From Alkalimonas sp. (GTDB lineage: Bacteria > Pseudomonadota > Gammaproteobacteria > Enterobacterales > Alteromonadaceae): DNA of 13,099 bases. The translations under genes and the position numbers were made by a program. Shown piece after piece: positions 5,953 through 13,099 of this stretch. The first letter of the stretch is position 1; each line of letters begins with the position of its first letter. The DNA lies in assembly GCA_022565655.1 (NCBI GenBank), contig JAIUMG010000056.1, positions 1-13,099 on the forward strand. Direction: 5' to 3'. The notes beneath the pieces are model-generated. The model did not search any database. It had not been told where the DNA came from and saw only the letters and a program-made list of their open reading frames with translations.

Positions 5953-7139
5953 GGCTGGCTCCTCATACTGACGGTGCCCTGCACCTTATTGCCATCATTG
6001 CTCAAAGCGCCCTGATCCACTTGATAACCAGCCTGTTCCAGCTGAGATTTTAACCGCTCAAAGCTTTGAAAACTGTCAGCCCTGGCCTGAAAACGTAACT
6101 CATTGCGGCGCGCTTCGTAGCGCAAATTATCCAGCTGAATGCCCTGCACAGTAGCCAGGTTGTTCTGCAGCGCAAGCAGCAAGCTCAGAAAGTGTTGTTG
6201 TTGATCGCCACCACCAGCCTGTTGCAGTTTGCGTTGCACCAGGGCCCGCAGGTTCACCACGCTTTCGCCCGGAAAAGCCGCCTGATAGGTACGAATCGCC
6301 TCTTGTTGCAACAACCGGGCCTGCTGGCCGTAGCGCCAGCCTTCGATGGCGGTCAAGCCAAGATACAACGTCAAGCAGACGCCAGCCAGCACCGCAGCGC
6401 CCCGCCATTGTTGCCACAGCCGGTTGCTTTGCCGTTTCGGGGCAAACTCGCCCTGCAGCAAGCTAAAACTTTGGCTCTGGCTGTGTTTTGCCAATAACAG
6501 CAGAGGCAATTCAGGCTCGGCCAGTTGATGAGGTTGCTGGATGCTGGCGGGCCAGGGGCTGTAGCTGGTAATCTCTGGCAATGCCGCTAGTTGCAAATAG
6601 TCTGGCCACCAATCCTGCTCAATGCTGGTGGCCTGCCACTCGGCCTGACGCAGTAACCAACTGCCGTCCAGCTCAATGGCCGCTGGCCCCTGTTCGATAG
6701 GCAATAGCAAGGCATCCGGTAGCAACTGACGAGGCTGAAAGCCCGCATCGGCTAACCAGGCTAACCACTGCTCCAGTTGTTGACGTTTGCACAGCGCCAC
6801 CTGTTGCACATATTGATCCTGTTCTTTTTTCAGTGCCGCATGCGCCAACCAGAGCTGCTCGATGTCTTCGGTGATTTCATCTTCCAGCATATACGGCAGT
6901 GCCTGCAGGATTTGCCGGCTGGGCTTGGTAGGCAGTGTCACCTCTTTAAGCACCACATCAGCCGCAGGCACCAGTGCCAGCACAGGCCGGGGCCCAAGGC
7001 GTTCGGCCAGCGCAGGTAGCTCAGCCGCTGAGTTCAAGGTGCCGGAGGCGATCACATCCTGACTCGATGGTGACCAGACCAGCCAGCTGATACTCTGTTC
7101 AGCCCGGCTACCGAGCCGTATCAGCAGTTGTTCACTCAT
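5949..7139 (-). CDS. gspL: Type II secretion system protein GspL
   Basis: A 396-residue bitopic membrane protein. Residues 1-235 are the cytoplasmic actin-like region that binds the N-terminus of GspE; LPYMLEDEITEDIEQLWLAH (81-100) is the conserved GspL stretch. A transmembrane helix follows at about 247-265 (GAAVLAGVCLTLYLGLTAI). The periplasmic part contains a coiled stretch and a ferredoxin-like domain (about 320-396) that pairs with GspM. Its job is to anchor the ATPase to the inner-membrane platform. The ATG overlaps the gspK stop (ATGA) and has GGGAGG upstream. Glutamine is abundant, as in its neighbours. Confidence 0.95.
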   Translation of the reverse strand: MSEQLLIRLGSRAEQSISWLVWSPSSQDVIASGTLNSAAELPALAERLGPRPVLALVPAADVVLKEVTLPTKPSRQILQALPYMLEDEITEDIEQLWLAHAALKKEQDQYVQQVALCKRQQLEQWLAWLADAGFQPRQLLPDALLLPIEQGPAAIELDGSWLLRQAEWQATSIEQDWWPDYLQLAALPEITSYSPWPASIQQPHQLAEPELPLLLLAKHSQSQSFSLLQGEFAPKRQSNRLWQQWRGAAVLAGVCLTLYLGLTAIEGWRYGQQARLLQQEAIRTYQAAFPGESVVNLRALVQRKLQQAGGGDQQQHFLSLLLALQNNLATVQGIQLDNLRYEARRNELRFQARADSFQSFERLKSQLEQAGYQVDQGALSNDGNKVQGTVSMRSQP

Positions 7140-8131
7140 CCCGCGCCTCCCAAACGCCTGCTCATGACCGTTACCCCTTGATCCTGCTGTACTCTAAGCA
7201 CGGATTCCATCGTCATCCCACTCTCCTGATATCCGACACGGGCCGTTAATTGAAAATAACTGGAGTTGACTGTCACCAACTCTTTAATGGCTTCGGCCAC
7301 TTCTATTCCTGCCAAAGCACCGCTTCCCCAAAATTCTTCAACCGACTGAAAACCATTCTCTGGCCGGTTGGCAACCAGATCCATTGCAGCCATAGGATCC
7401 AGCTCATCAATCAATGCACTGAGTAAGATAGCCGTTTCTTCAGTCAGCGTATTGACGTTCAGCTTTAAGCTCGGCTCATCCGGGATCACGCAGATATACG
7501 GCTGCAACAGCTTATAATCATCTGGCGTGACATCCAGAATAGTTCGTAACTCCGTTTTCGTTGCCATCAAGGTATTCCCCGGATAGTACGGATACATCAA
7601 GGCAGCATAATCATCATCTGCGGCACTACCTGCCGTGCGCAGCATGGTATCTTCATCCAGCCAATCGGCAATGCGGGCCATCAGATACTCAGCAGGCATC
7701 GATAAATCCGTCACGGCCAGTTCCAGCAAGCGCTGAAAGCTTTGCTGCGCTGGCGTGGTTTCTGTGCTGACCTGCCCGGATGGCTCCGGTGCCTGGTACA
7801 GCGCATTTAGATTAAAACAAGCCTGCAAATCCGTGATCACGCCACTGACGGTACCATCTGGCACTGGAAGCACCGCGCCCTGCAAGGCCCAGTCCTGGCC
7901 TAAGTGCGTGGTCTCCTGGCCTTGCAAAGATCGCCGCAACACCTGTCGGGCAAAAGCTTCGGTACCCATGGCGTACCAAAACGCCTGCTGTTGCTGTTGT
8001 AAGTTTTGCTGACGCTGCAGGGTAAGCTGCAAACGGCCACTCATATTCACCGCGATCACCACCACGATGGCGACGATCATCAGCACCATCACCAGTGCTA
8101 CCCCTTGCTGACGAGCCGGATTGCCGATCAT
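7136..8131 (-). CDS. gspK: Type II secretion minor pseudopilin GspK
   Basis: A 331-residue minor pseudopilin, the largest of the set as expected. The prepilin peptidase site is RQQG|VALVM with cleavage after Gly10, followed by a hydrophobic helix (11-30). As is usual for GspK, the mature +5 position is not Glu (Met here), consistent with K capping the pseudopilus tip in a complex with I and J. Downstream are the GspK features CFNLNAL (about 106), the Asp-rich ADWLDEDT (about 160) and YPYYPGNTLMATKTELRTI. The gene overlaps gspJ and gspL by four bases each, and GGGGAG precedes the ATG. Confidence 0.95.
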   Translation of the reverse strand: MIGNPARQQGVALVMVLMIVAIVVVIAVNMSGRLQLTLQRQQNLQQQQQAFWYAMGTEAFARQVLRRSLQGQETTHLGQDWALQGAVLPVPDGTVSGVITDLQACFNLNALYQAPEPSGQVSTETTPAQQSFQRLLELAVTDLSMPAEYLMARIADWLDEDTMLRTAGSAADDDYAALMYPYYPGNTLMATKTELRTILDVTPDDYKLLQPYICVIPDEPSLKLNVNTLTEETAILLSALIDELDPMAAMDLVANRPENGFQSVEEFWGSGALAGIEVAEAIKELVTVNSSYFQLTARVGYQESGMTMESVLRVQQDQGVTVMSRRLGGAG

Positions 8132-8748
8132 CGTACCTGCTCCCCAGGTAAGGCGTTATCGTCTGGCAGCAGCACCACTTTTTCGATCACGCCCAGCTCA
8201 TTGTGCGTTATCCGGATGCGTACCGCTTGCGGCCAGAGCGCATCGCGCCAGCTATCTTGCCACTGCTCCCCCTGCAAAAAGCCAAACTCCAGTTCGGTAA
8301 CATCTTCAAGCAACACTTGCACCCGGGGTTCGGTGCCGGTCACAGCATCTGGGTACAGGGTGAATAAACGCTGTAATTGCTCTTCCTGCAGCCGATAGCC
8401 CAGCAGTTGCAGCTCGCTACGAGGCAGGATCATGCCCGGATTACGCCAACCATGCCGGGCAAAGCCCATGGCATCGCCTTCACTTTCCAGTATAAAACGC
8501 CCGCCCCAAAAGCGCTCTTTTTGCGCTGCTTCACCTTGGATCCGTACATGACGCAAACTGATCTGCATCAGATCCCGCTCCATCACCATCAGCGCAAACT
8601 GCAGTTTTTGCAGCCGCTCGGCTGCTTGTTGCGATAACTTATCCCCTTCAGTGACGCTATTGAGTACCGCAAAAGAGGCCAGTCCTACCATAGCAAAAAT
8701 AGCTACAGCCAACAGCATTTCAATAAAGGTAAAGCCTCTACCTCGCAT
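8128..8748 (-). CDS. gspJ: Type II secretion minor pseudopilin GspJ
   Basis: A 206-residue minor pseudopilin. The very short leader MRGRG is cut before FTFIEMLLAVAIFAMVGLASFAV, with the +5 Glu that aids assembly. VMERDLMQISLRHVR and the WRNPGMILPRSELQLLGYRL stretch are characteristic of GspJ. It forms the tip complex with GspI and GspK. The ATG lies inside the 3' end of gspI (11-base overlap) and the TGA overlaps the gspK start, so coupling is strong on both sides. Confidence 0.95.
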   Translation of the reverse strand: MRGRGFTFIEMLLAVAIFAMVGLASFAVLNSVTEGDKLSQQAAERLQKLQFALMVMERDLMQISLRHVRIQGEAAQKERFWGGRFILESEGDAMGFARHGWRNPGMILPRSELQLLGYRLQEEQLQRLFTLYPDAVTGTEPRVQVLLEDVTELEFGFLQGEQWQDSWRDALWPQAVRIRITHNELGVIEKVVLLPDDNALPGEQVR

Positions 8749-9109
8749 GCGGCCGTCCGATATAGGTAATCAACTGGTACAACACATCATCCGGCTGTTC
8801 GGCCAGACTGACCTGCACCTCCACCTGACGTAAATCATCGTCAGCCACAGTAGTCACCTGCTGCTGCCAACGCCACTGCCGGTTGCCGAGTTCAACCTCG
8901 CCATGTGCTTGTTCCGCTGGTGGCCATGTGGTGTCGAGCTGCAGCATGGTCAATTGATTGGTCGCCACATAGCTGGCGAAGGTCATGTCTTCCAACATGG
9001 TCACCGCCCGGATATGCTCCGTCACGGTGCGCATCACCGCCAGCCCGGCCGTGGCAAAAATAGCCAGTGCAAACAACACTTCAATTAAGGTAAAACCACG
9101 CTGTTTCAT
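8738..9109 (-). CDS. gspI: Type II secretion minor pseudopilin GspI
   Basis: A 123-residue minor pseudopilin. The leader MKQRG is cut before FTLIEVLFALAIFATAGLAVMRT, a class III signal with +5 Glu. FASYVATNQLTMLQLDTTWPP is the typical GspI segment (A-x-x-x-A-x-N-x-L). GspI is the core of the I-J-K tip complex. The start overlaps the gspH stop by four bases, and the end overlaps gspJ by eleven. Confidence 0.95.
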   Translation of the reverse strand: MKQRGFTLIEVLFALAIFATAGLAVMRTVTEHIRAVTMLEDMTFASYVATNQLTMLQLDTTWPPAEQAHGEVELGNRQWRWQQQVTTVADDDLRQVEVQVSLAEQPDDVLYQLITYIGRPHAR

Positions 9110-9696
9110 GGTGCGTTGCTCTCAACCTGCTCACGATACAACGGAATACTAAACTCCCCCCGTACCTCGACATACCAGAAAGGTCGCTCGCTCTCATCCT
9201 GCAAAATCAATTGAAACGGGGTGATTTCACCTGACGATAAAATAAAGATATGTGGCAGCACGGCCACATCATCGGCTTGCCGCTGTTGAGCTTCAAGCTC
9301 GTCACTCGACCAATTTAATTCGCCAAGTAAGCTACCTTCCTGCCAGGGTAAGCCTTCCAGCTCCAGTTTCAGCTCCTGACCAGCCGGCAGTTCATGCCAG
9401 GCCAAGGATGCCGGTGTATCCGCCGATAACCACTTGTCATCATCGGGCTGGTACACCAGAAACTCATAGCCATTTGGCTTGATCACGACCCCCCACTCCT
9501 GCTGGCGCATCAAGGCGGTTTCTGCTGCATAATGAAACAACTGCTGAAAGCGGTGAGCTTCTTGTTCGAGCTTATCGTCCCGGTTATCCCAGGAAAAGTT
9601 GACCACCACAGCGCTCACCAACAAGCCAAACAGCAAAATCACCAGAATCACTTCCAGTAAGGTAAAACCTGCCTGCTTGCTTGCAAAAGGCTGCAT
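9106..9696 (-). CDS. gspH: Type II secretion minor pseudopilin GspH
   Basis: A 196-residue minor pseudopilin. The leader MQPFASKQAG is cut before FTLLEVILVILLFGLLVSAVVV, with +5 Glu. The MRQQEWGVVIKPNGYEFLVY segment, about residues 75-95, is typical of GspH. GspH links the major pseudopilus rod (GspG) to the I-J-K tip. The ATG at 9696 is preferred over the adjacent TTG at 9699; only a weak GAGAG lies upstream. The gap to the gspG stop is eight bases, and the 3' end overlaps gspI. Confidence 0.94.
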   Translation of the reverse strand: MQPFASKQAGFTLLEVILVILLFGLLVSAVVVNFSWDNRDDKLEQEAHRFQQLFHYAAETALMRQQEWGVVIKPNGYEFLVYQPDDDKWLSADTPASLAWHELPAGQELKLELEGLPWQEGSLLGELNWSSDELEAQQRQADDVAVLPHIFILSSGEITPFQLILQDESERPFWYVEVRGEFSIPLYREQVESNAP

Positions 9697-9704
9697 CAAT
9701 GCTC

Positions 9705-10130
9705 TCAGTTGTTGTTGTCGATATCCCAGTTGCCAATATCATCATCAGTGCCGGGGACACCATCTGGCCCCATACTAAAGATATCGATACGGCCGAACTG
9801 CCCCGGGCTGGCTAATTGATAATCCTGACCCCATGGGTCGCGCGGTAAACGTCGGATAAAACCACCCTCTGGGAACGAGCGTGGTACCGGCTCGGAAGTC
9901 GCAGGCTCAACCAAGGCACGCAGCCCCTGCTCTGTGGTGGGATAAAAGCCGTTGCGTAACCGATACATATCCAGCGCATTTTCCAACTGTTGAATATCGA
10001 CCACGGCTTTTTGTCGATCGGCTTCTTCTTTATTGCCCATCACATTGGGCACCACCAGACTGGCAATAATCCCCAGAATCACGATGACAACCATCAATTC
10101 CAATAAACTAAACCCTTGCTGCTTTTTCAT
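9705..10130 (-). CDS. gspG: Type II secretion major pseudopilin GspG
   Basis: A 141-residue major pseudopilin. The leader MKKQQG is cut before FSLLELMVVIVILGIIASLVVPNVMGNKEEAD, the near-invariant GspG N-terminus. The rest reads like its Vibrio and Aeromonas homologues: QLENALDMYRLRNGFYPTTEQGL, RRLPRDPWGQDY and the Asp-rich loop GPDGVPGTDDDIGNWD, which binds the stabilising calcium. GspG polymerises in the periplasm into the pseudopilus that pushes substrates through the secretin. The ATG at 10130 is one base after the gspF stop with AGGTGG upstream; a GTG three codons earlier would overlap gspF by eight bases. Confidence 0.97.
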   Translation of the reverse strand: MKKQQGFSLLELMVVIVILGIIASLVVPNVMGNKEEADRQKAVVDIQQLENALDMYRLRNGFYPTTEQGLRALVEPATSEPVPRSFPEGGFIRRLPRDPWGQDYQLASPGQFGRIDIFSMGPDGVPGTDDDIGNWDIDNNN

Positions 10131-10131
10131 G

Positions 10132-11352
10132 TTACCCACCTACCATGTGATTAAGTTCAAGGATCGGCAGCAAAATTGCCAGCACGATCAAAAAGACAAT
10201 AATGGCCAGGGTAATCACTACCACTGGCTTAAAAATTTCCAGCGTGACCGTCATGGTCATCTCAAACTCCCGGTCCAGGGTGTCCGCTGTGCGGATCAGC
10301 ATGGTATCCAGCTGACCACTCTTTTCACCACTGGCGATCATATGCAGCATCATTGGCGGAAACAACTTGGTTTGCTCCAGCGCGTTGCGCAATGAACTGC
10401 CTTCCCGCACTTTTAAGGTGGCGTCTGCCACCGCCTGCTTCATATAGCTATTACTCAGTACATCACCGCTGATGCGCATCGCTTCCAGCAAGGGTACCGA
10501 GCTGGCATTTAATATACTTAAGGTGCGGGCAAAACGAGCGGTATTGATACTGCGAATGACCTTACCCACCATGGCACTGCTTAATAAAAACTGATCGTAA
10601 CGATAACGCATGTCTTTGCGTCGCAACAGTCGCTGAATAAAAACGCCCAACAACAATATCGTTAGCAGGATCCAGATGCCATAACTACGCACCACATCGC
10701 TGGCACCGATCATAAAGCGGGTCAGCAAGGGCAACTGTTGACCCATGTGCTCAAATTGTTCGGTAATTTGTGGTACTACCGCCGACAGCAAAATAGCAAT
10801 CACGGCAATCGCGACAAACACCATCACCACCGGATAAATCGACGCCATCATAATCTGGTTGCGCATGTGCTGGCGTTGCTCTGTGTAATCAGCCAAGCGG
10901 TTCAACACCTGATCCAGATGGCCGGATTTCTCACCTGCCGCCACCATAGAACGATACAGGTGATCAAACACATGCGGAAACTCCGCCAACCCCTCAGCCA
11001 GACTATAGCCTTCTACCACCTTAGACCGCACGCCCATCAACATGTTCTTCAGTCGTGGTTTTTCGCATTGTTCTGCCACTGCCAATAAAGCATTTTCAAT
11101 CGGCAAGGCCGCAGCAACTAAGGTAGCGAGTTGTCGGGTGATCAGGGCGAGTTCTGCGGTTGGGATTTTACGTTTAAACCAACTTTTGCTGGCCGAGATG
11201 GCTTTTTCCTGCTTGGACGCCACCTCCACCGCTAGTGGCGTTAGCTTACGCTCGCGCAATAGCTGCCGGGCCTGACGTGCATTATCTGCTTCCAGTACCC
11301 CCTTACTCTTGCGACCACGGGCATCCAGTGCCTGATACTCAAAAGCTGCCAC
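10132..11352 (-). CDS. gspF: Type II secretion inner-membrane platform protein GspF
   Basis: A 406-residue polytopic platform protein at the centre of the inner-membrane assembly, contacting GspE, L and M. Two T2SF repeats are visible (about 68-193 and 271-393), each with the G-E-K-S-G-(H/Q)-L-D motif (140-147 and 342-349). Membrane segments lie near 170-195, 222-242 and 374-397. The start AFEYQALDARGRKSKGVLEAD is the conserved GspF N-terminus. Translation begins at a GTG that shares one base with the gspE stop (TAGTG), with GAGG seven bases upstream. Confidence 0.97.
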   Translation of the reverse strand: MAAFEYQALDARGRKSKGVLEADNARQARQLLRERKLTPLAVEVASKQEKAISASKSWFKRKIPTAELALITRQLATLVAAALPIENALLAVAEQCEKPRLKNMLMGVRSKVVEGYSLAEGLAEFPHVFDHLYRSMVAAGEKSGHLDQVLNRLADYTEQRQHMRNQIMMASIYPVVMVFVAIAVIAILLSAVVPQITEQFEHMGQQLPLLTRFMIGASDVVRSYGIWILLTILLLGVFIQRLLRRKDMRYRYDQFLLSSAMVGKVIRSINTARFARTLSILNASSVPLLEAMRISGDVLSNSYMKQAVADATLKVREGSSLRNALEQTKLFPPMMLHMIASGEKSGQLDTMLIRTADTLDREFEMTMTVTLEIFKPVVVITLAIIVFLIVLAILLPILELNHMVGG

Positions 11353-12878
11353 TACAAGTCCTCACGGGTGACGCGCAGCACCTCTTCGAGTGTCGTTTGC
11401 CCCAACAGCACTTTATCAAAGCCATCGCGGCGAATACTGGGGCAGTTTGGCCGGATGTATTTTTCAATCAGCTGTTCACCCTGGCGGTTGTGGATCATTT
11501 CCCGGCAGTGGTCATCCACCACCAACAACTCATGGATCCCCGTTCGGCCACGATAGCCGGTGAAATTGCAATGCTCGCAACCTTTAGCCCGATAAATAAT
11601 GGCGTTGTCTTTTTTCTGCACACCCAGCAGATTGCGCTCTTCTTTATCCGGGCTATGGGCCTCTTTGCAATGCGGGCATAAGGTGCGTACCAGCCGTTGT
11701 GCCAACACCCCTAGTAAGCTGGAAGACAACAAAAAGGGCTCAATGCCCATATCTTCCAAGCGGGTAATGGCACCAGCTGCGGTATTGGTGTGCAAGGTCG
11801 ACATCACCAGGTGGCCGGTTAAACTGGCTTGCACCGCTATTTGTGCCGTTTCCAGATCGCGAATTTCACCCACCATCACCACATCAGGATCCTGCCGTAA
11901 AATAGCGCGTAAGCCACGGGCGAAGGTCATGTTGACCTTGGTATTAACCTGCGTCTGGCCAATGCCTTCCAGTTCGTATTCGATTGGGTCTTCCACCGTC
12001 AGAATATTACGGTCTTTGGTGTTGATTTCGGTTAAGCCGGCATAGAGGGTGGTACTTTTACCCGAGCCTGTGGGCCCGGTGACCAGCAAAATGCCGTGTG
12101 GTTTTAGAATTAATTTGGAAAACTGCTGTTGGATGGCCAGGGTCATGCCTAAATCAGCCAGGTTCAGGTGCGAAGTGTTTTTATCCAGCAATCGCAACAC
12201 CACCCGCTCGCCATGGCTGGAAGGCATGGTCGATACCCGCACATCCACCGCCCGGCCAGCAATTTTCAAACTGATACGGCCATCCTGTGGCACCCGCTTT
12301 TCAGCGATATCCAGCTTGGCCATCACTTTAATTCGCGACACCAGCAAGCTGGATAACTTACGATTGGGCCGCAGCACTTCACGTAAAATGCCATCGACTC
12401 GAAAGCGCACCACCAGTGCTTTTTCGAAGGTTTCAACATGAATATCAGACGCACCCAGCTTGATGGCTTCACCCAGCATGGCATTGATCAGCTTGATGAT
12501 GGGCGCATCGTCTTCGTTATCGAGCAAGTCTTCGCTTTCCGGAATATCATCGGCCAGCGAAGCCAGATTCACCTCATTACCAATATCCTGCATGATTTGC
12601 TGGGCTTCGGATGAGTCGCGTTGATAGCTGGCTTCCAGAATACTTTCGAACTCAACCGCTGACAGCCGGGTAATATGAAAAGTTTCGGACAGCATTCGGC
12701 GCACTTCCAGCACCGCCTCCGGCTTGGTGGCAGGTTGAACATAGAGCACAAAGCCCTCAGCCTGCTGTTGCAGCAACACCGAGTGACGCTTGGCAAAGCC
12801 AAATGGCAGACGAATGCGGGCACTAACGGGTTGCGCTTCAGGCAACTCCTCGTGCTCCATCAACAACTCGCTATCCAT
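11352..12878 (-). CDS. gspE: Type II secretion ATPase GspE
   Basis: A 508-residue cytoplasmic secretion ATPase that powers pseudopilus assembly. The N-terminal domain (1-115) binds GspL. The core holds Walker A GPTGSGKS (268-275), the Asp box LTVEDPIEY (293-301), Walker B ILRQDPDVVMVGEIRD (326-341), the His box TGHLVMSTLHTN (354-365) and two CxxC pairs, Cys401/404 and Cys434/437, forming the zinc-binding C-domain of T2SS-type ATPases. All catalytic residues are present. The ATG shares one base with the gspD stop (TAATG) with AGGA just upstream. Confidence 0.98.
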   Translation of the reverse strand: MDSELLMEHEELPEAQPVSARIRLPFGFAKRHSVLLQQQAEGFVLYVQPATKPEAVLEVRRMLSETFHITRLSAVEFESILEASYQRDSSEAQQIMQDIGNEVNLASLADDIPESEDLLDNEDDAPIIKLINAMLGEAIKLGASDIHVETFEKALVVRFRVDGILREVLRPNRKLSSLLVSRIKVMAKLDIAEKRVPQDGRISLKIAGRAVDVRVSTMPSSHGERVVLRLLDKNTSHLNLADLGMTLAIQQQFSKLILKPHGILLVTGPTGSGKSTTLYAGLTEINTKDRNILTVEDPIEYELEGIGQTQVNTKVNMTFARGLRAILRQDPDVVMVGEIRDLETAQIAVQASLTGHLVMSTLHTNTAAGAITRLEDMGIEPFLLSSSLLGVLAQRLVRTLCPHCKEAHSPDKEERNLLGVQKKDNAIIYRAKGCEHCNFTGYRGRTGIHELLVVDDHCREMIHNRQGEQLIEKYIRPNCPSIRRDGFDKVLLGQTTLEEVLRVTREDL

Positions 12879-13099
12879 TAGTCCTGCTTCCTCTCTTGCT
12901 GTTGCAAATACTCATCAAAGGTCGGTGGCAGAATCAAACTGTCGTCCCACTCCGGTAGCACAGCCTGAGGCGTTCTTGGCATCAACTGAATACCGCGCTG
13001 ATCACGTTCCAGCTGTTCGGCGCGAATGTAGTTGTATTTGCGTTGGCTCATCTCTGACATGGTGGCACCATCGCGCACGATCGAAGCGCGGATAAACAC
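12878..13099 (-). CDS. gspD: Type II secretion secretin GspD, C-terminal 73 residues
   Basis: The 3' end of the secretin gene, continuing beyond the right edge; the first complete codon in the window is an internal Val. VFIRASIVRDGATMSEMSQRKYNYIRAEQL...GIQLMP is the conserved end of the secretin domain of T2SS outer-membrane channels. After the Met-Pro comes a 30-residue tail (RTPQAVLPEWDDSLILPPTFDEYL...) where the S-domain or pilotin-binding region sits in some GspD proteins. Whether this tail binds a GspS-type pilotin cannot be told, and no pilotin or ExeAB-type gene is in the window. Confidence 0.95.
   Translation of the reverse strand: MFIRASIVRDGATMSEMSQRKYNYIRAEQLERDQRGIQLMPRTPQAVLPEWDDSLILPPTFDEYLQQQERKQD

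Noticed and set aside
11235..12441. Long open frames on the plus strand (up to 148 codons) opposite gspE and gspF
   Set aside because: They lie entirely antisense to strongly supported genes, have composition expected of shadows and show no recognisable domains.
4732..13099. Type IV pilus or competence system instead of T2SS
   Set aside because: The D-E-F-G-H-I-J-K-L-M-N order, GspK without +5 Glu, the calcium-loop GspG and the GspL/M/N genes are specific to type II secretion.

Overview
The window is 13.1 kb of ordinary-looking gammaproteobacterial chromosome. GspG, GspE and CysE read like the Alteromonadales / Vibrio / Rheinheimera-Alishewanella versions. That placement is an impression from remembered protein sequences, not a search result. 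Almost every gene is on the minus strand; the only plus-strand gene is a cut-off hydrolase at the left edge.

Right-hand two thirds (about 4732-13099, minus strand): one continuous type II secretion (general secretory pathway) operon in the canonical order gspD (3' end only), E, F, G, H, I, J, K, L, M, N. Neighbouring genes overlap by 1-11 bases or lie 0-8 bases apart, so they are almost certainly co-transcribed and translationally coupled. The set covers the outer-membrane secretin tail (D), the ATPase (E), the inner-membrane platform (F, L, M), the major pseudopilin (G), the minor pseudopilins (H, I, J, K) and GspN. gspC and the operon promoter must lie beyond the right edge. No gspO (prepilin peptidase) follows gspN.

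Middle (2222-4731): a class V PLP aminotransferase (alanine-glyoxylate / serine-pyruvate type) follows gspN after 121 bp. Next comes a class II Fic protein with its own N-terminal inhibitory motif and a C-terminal winged-helix-like region. A 180-bp gap then carries a candidate cysE promoter.

Left third (1-2221): cysE (serine O-acetyltransferase), then a small accessory patch downstream of it. The patch holds a ParD/ParE-type toxin-antitoxin pair with a perfect 15-bp palindrome just upstream, followed by a 77-residue fragment of a P-loop NTPase that stops before any Walker B motif. A 15-bp near-identical direct repeat carries the ribosome-binding-site/start-codon region both at the parE end and at the fragment start. 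The patch is bounded by an imperfect inverted repeat and, convergently, the 3' end of a metallo-beta-lactamase-fold hydrolase on the plus strand.

I found no convincing undescribed system. The core is a textbook T2SS. The points most worth a second look are the NTPase remnant with its repeated start region, the palindrome before parD, the CysE tail lacking the usual Ile terminus, and the Fic regulator between housekeeping genes. No rRNA, tRNA, CRISPR array or insertion sequence was seen.
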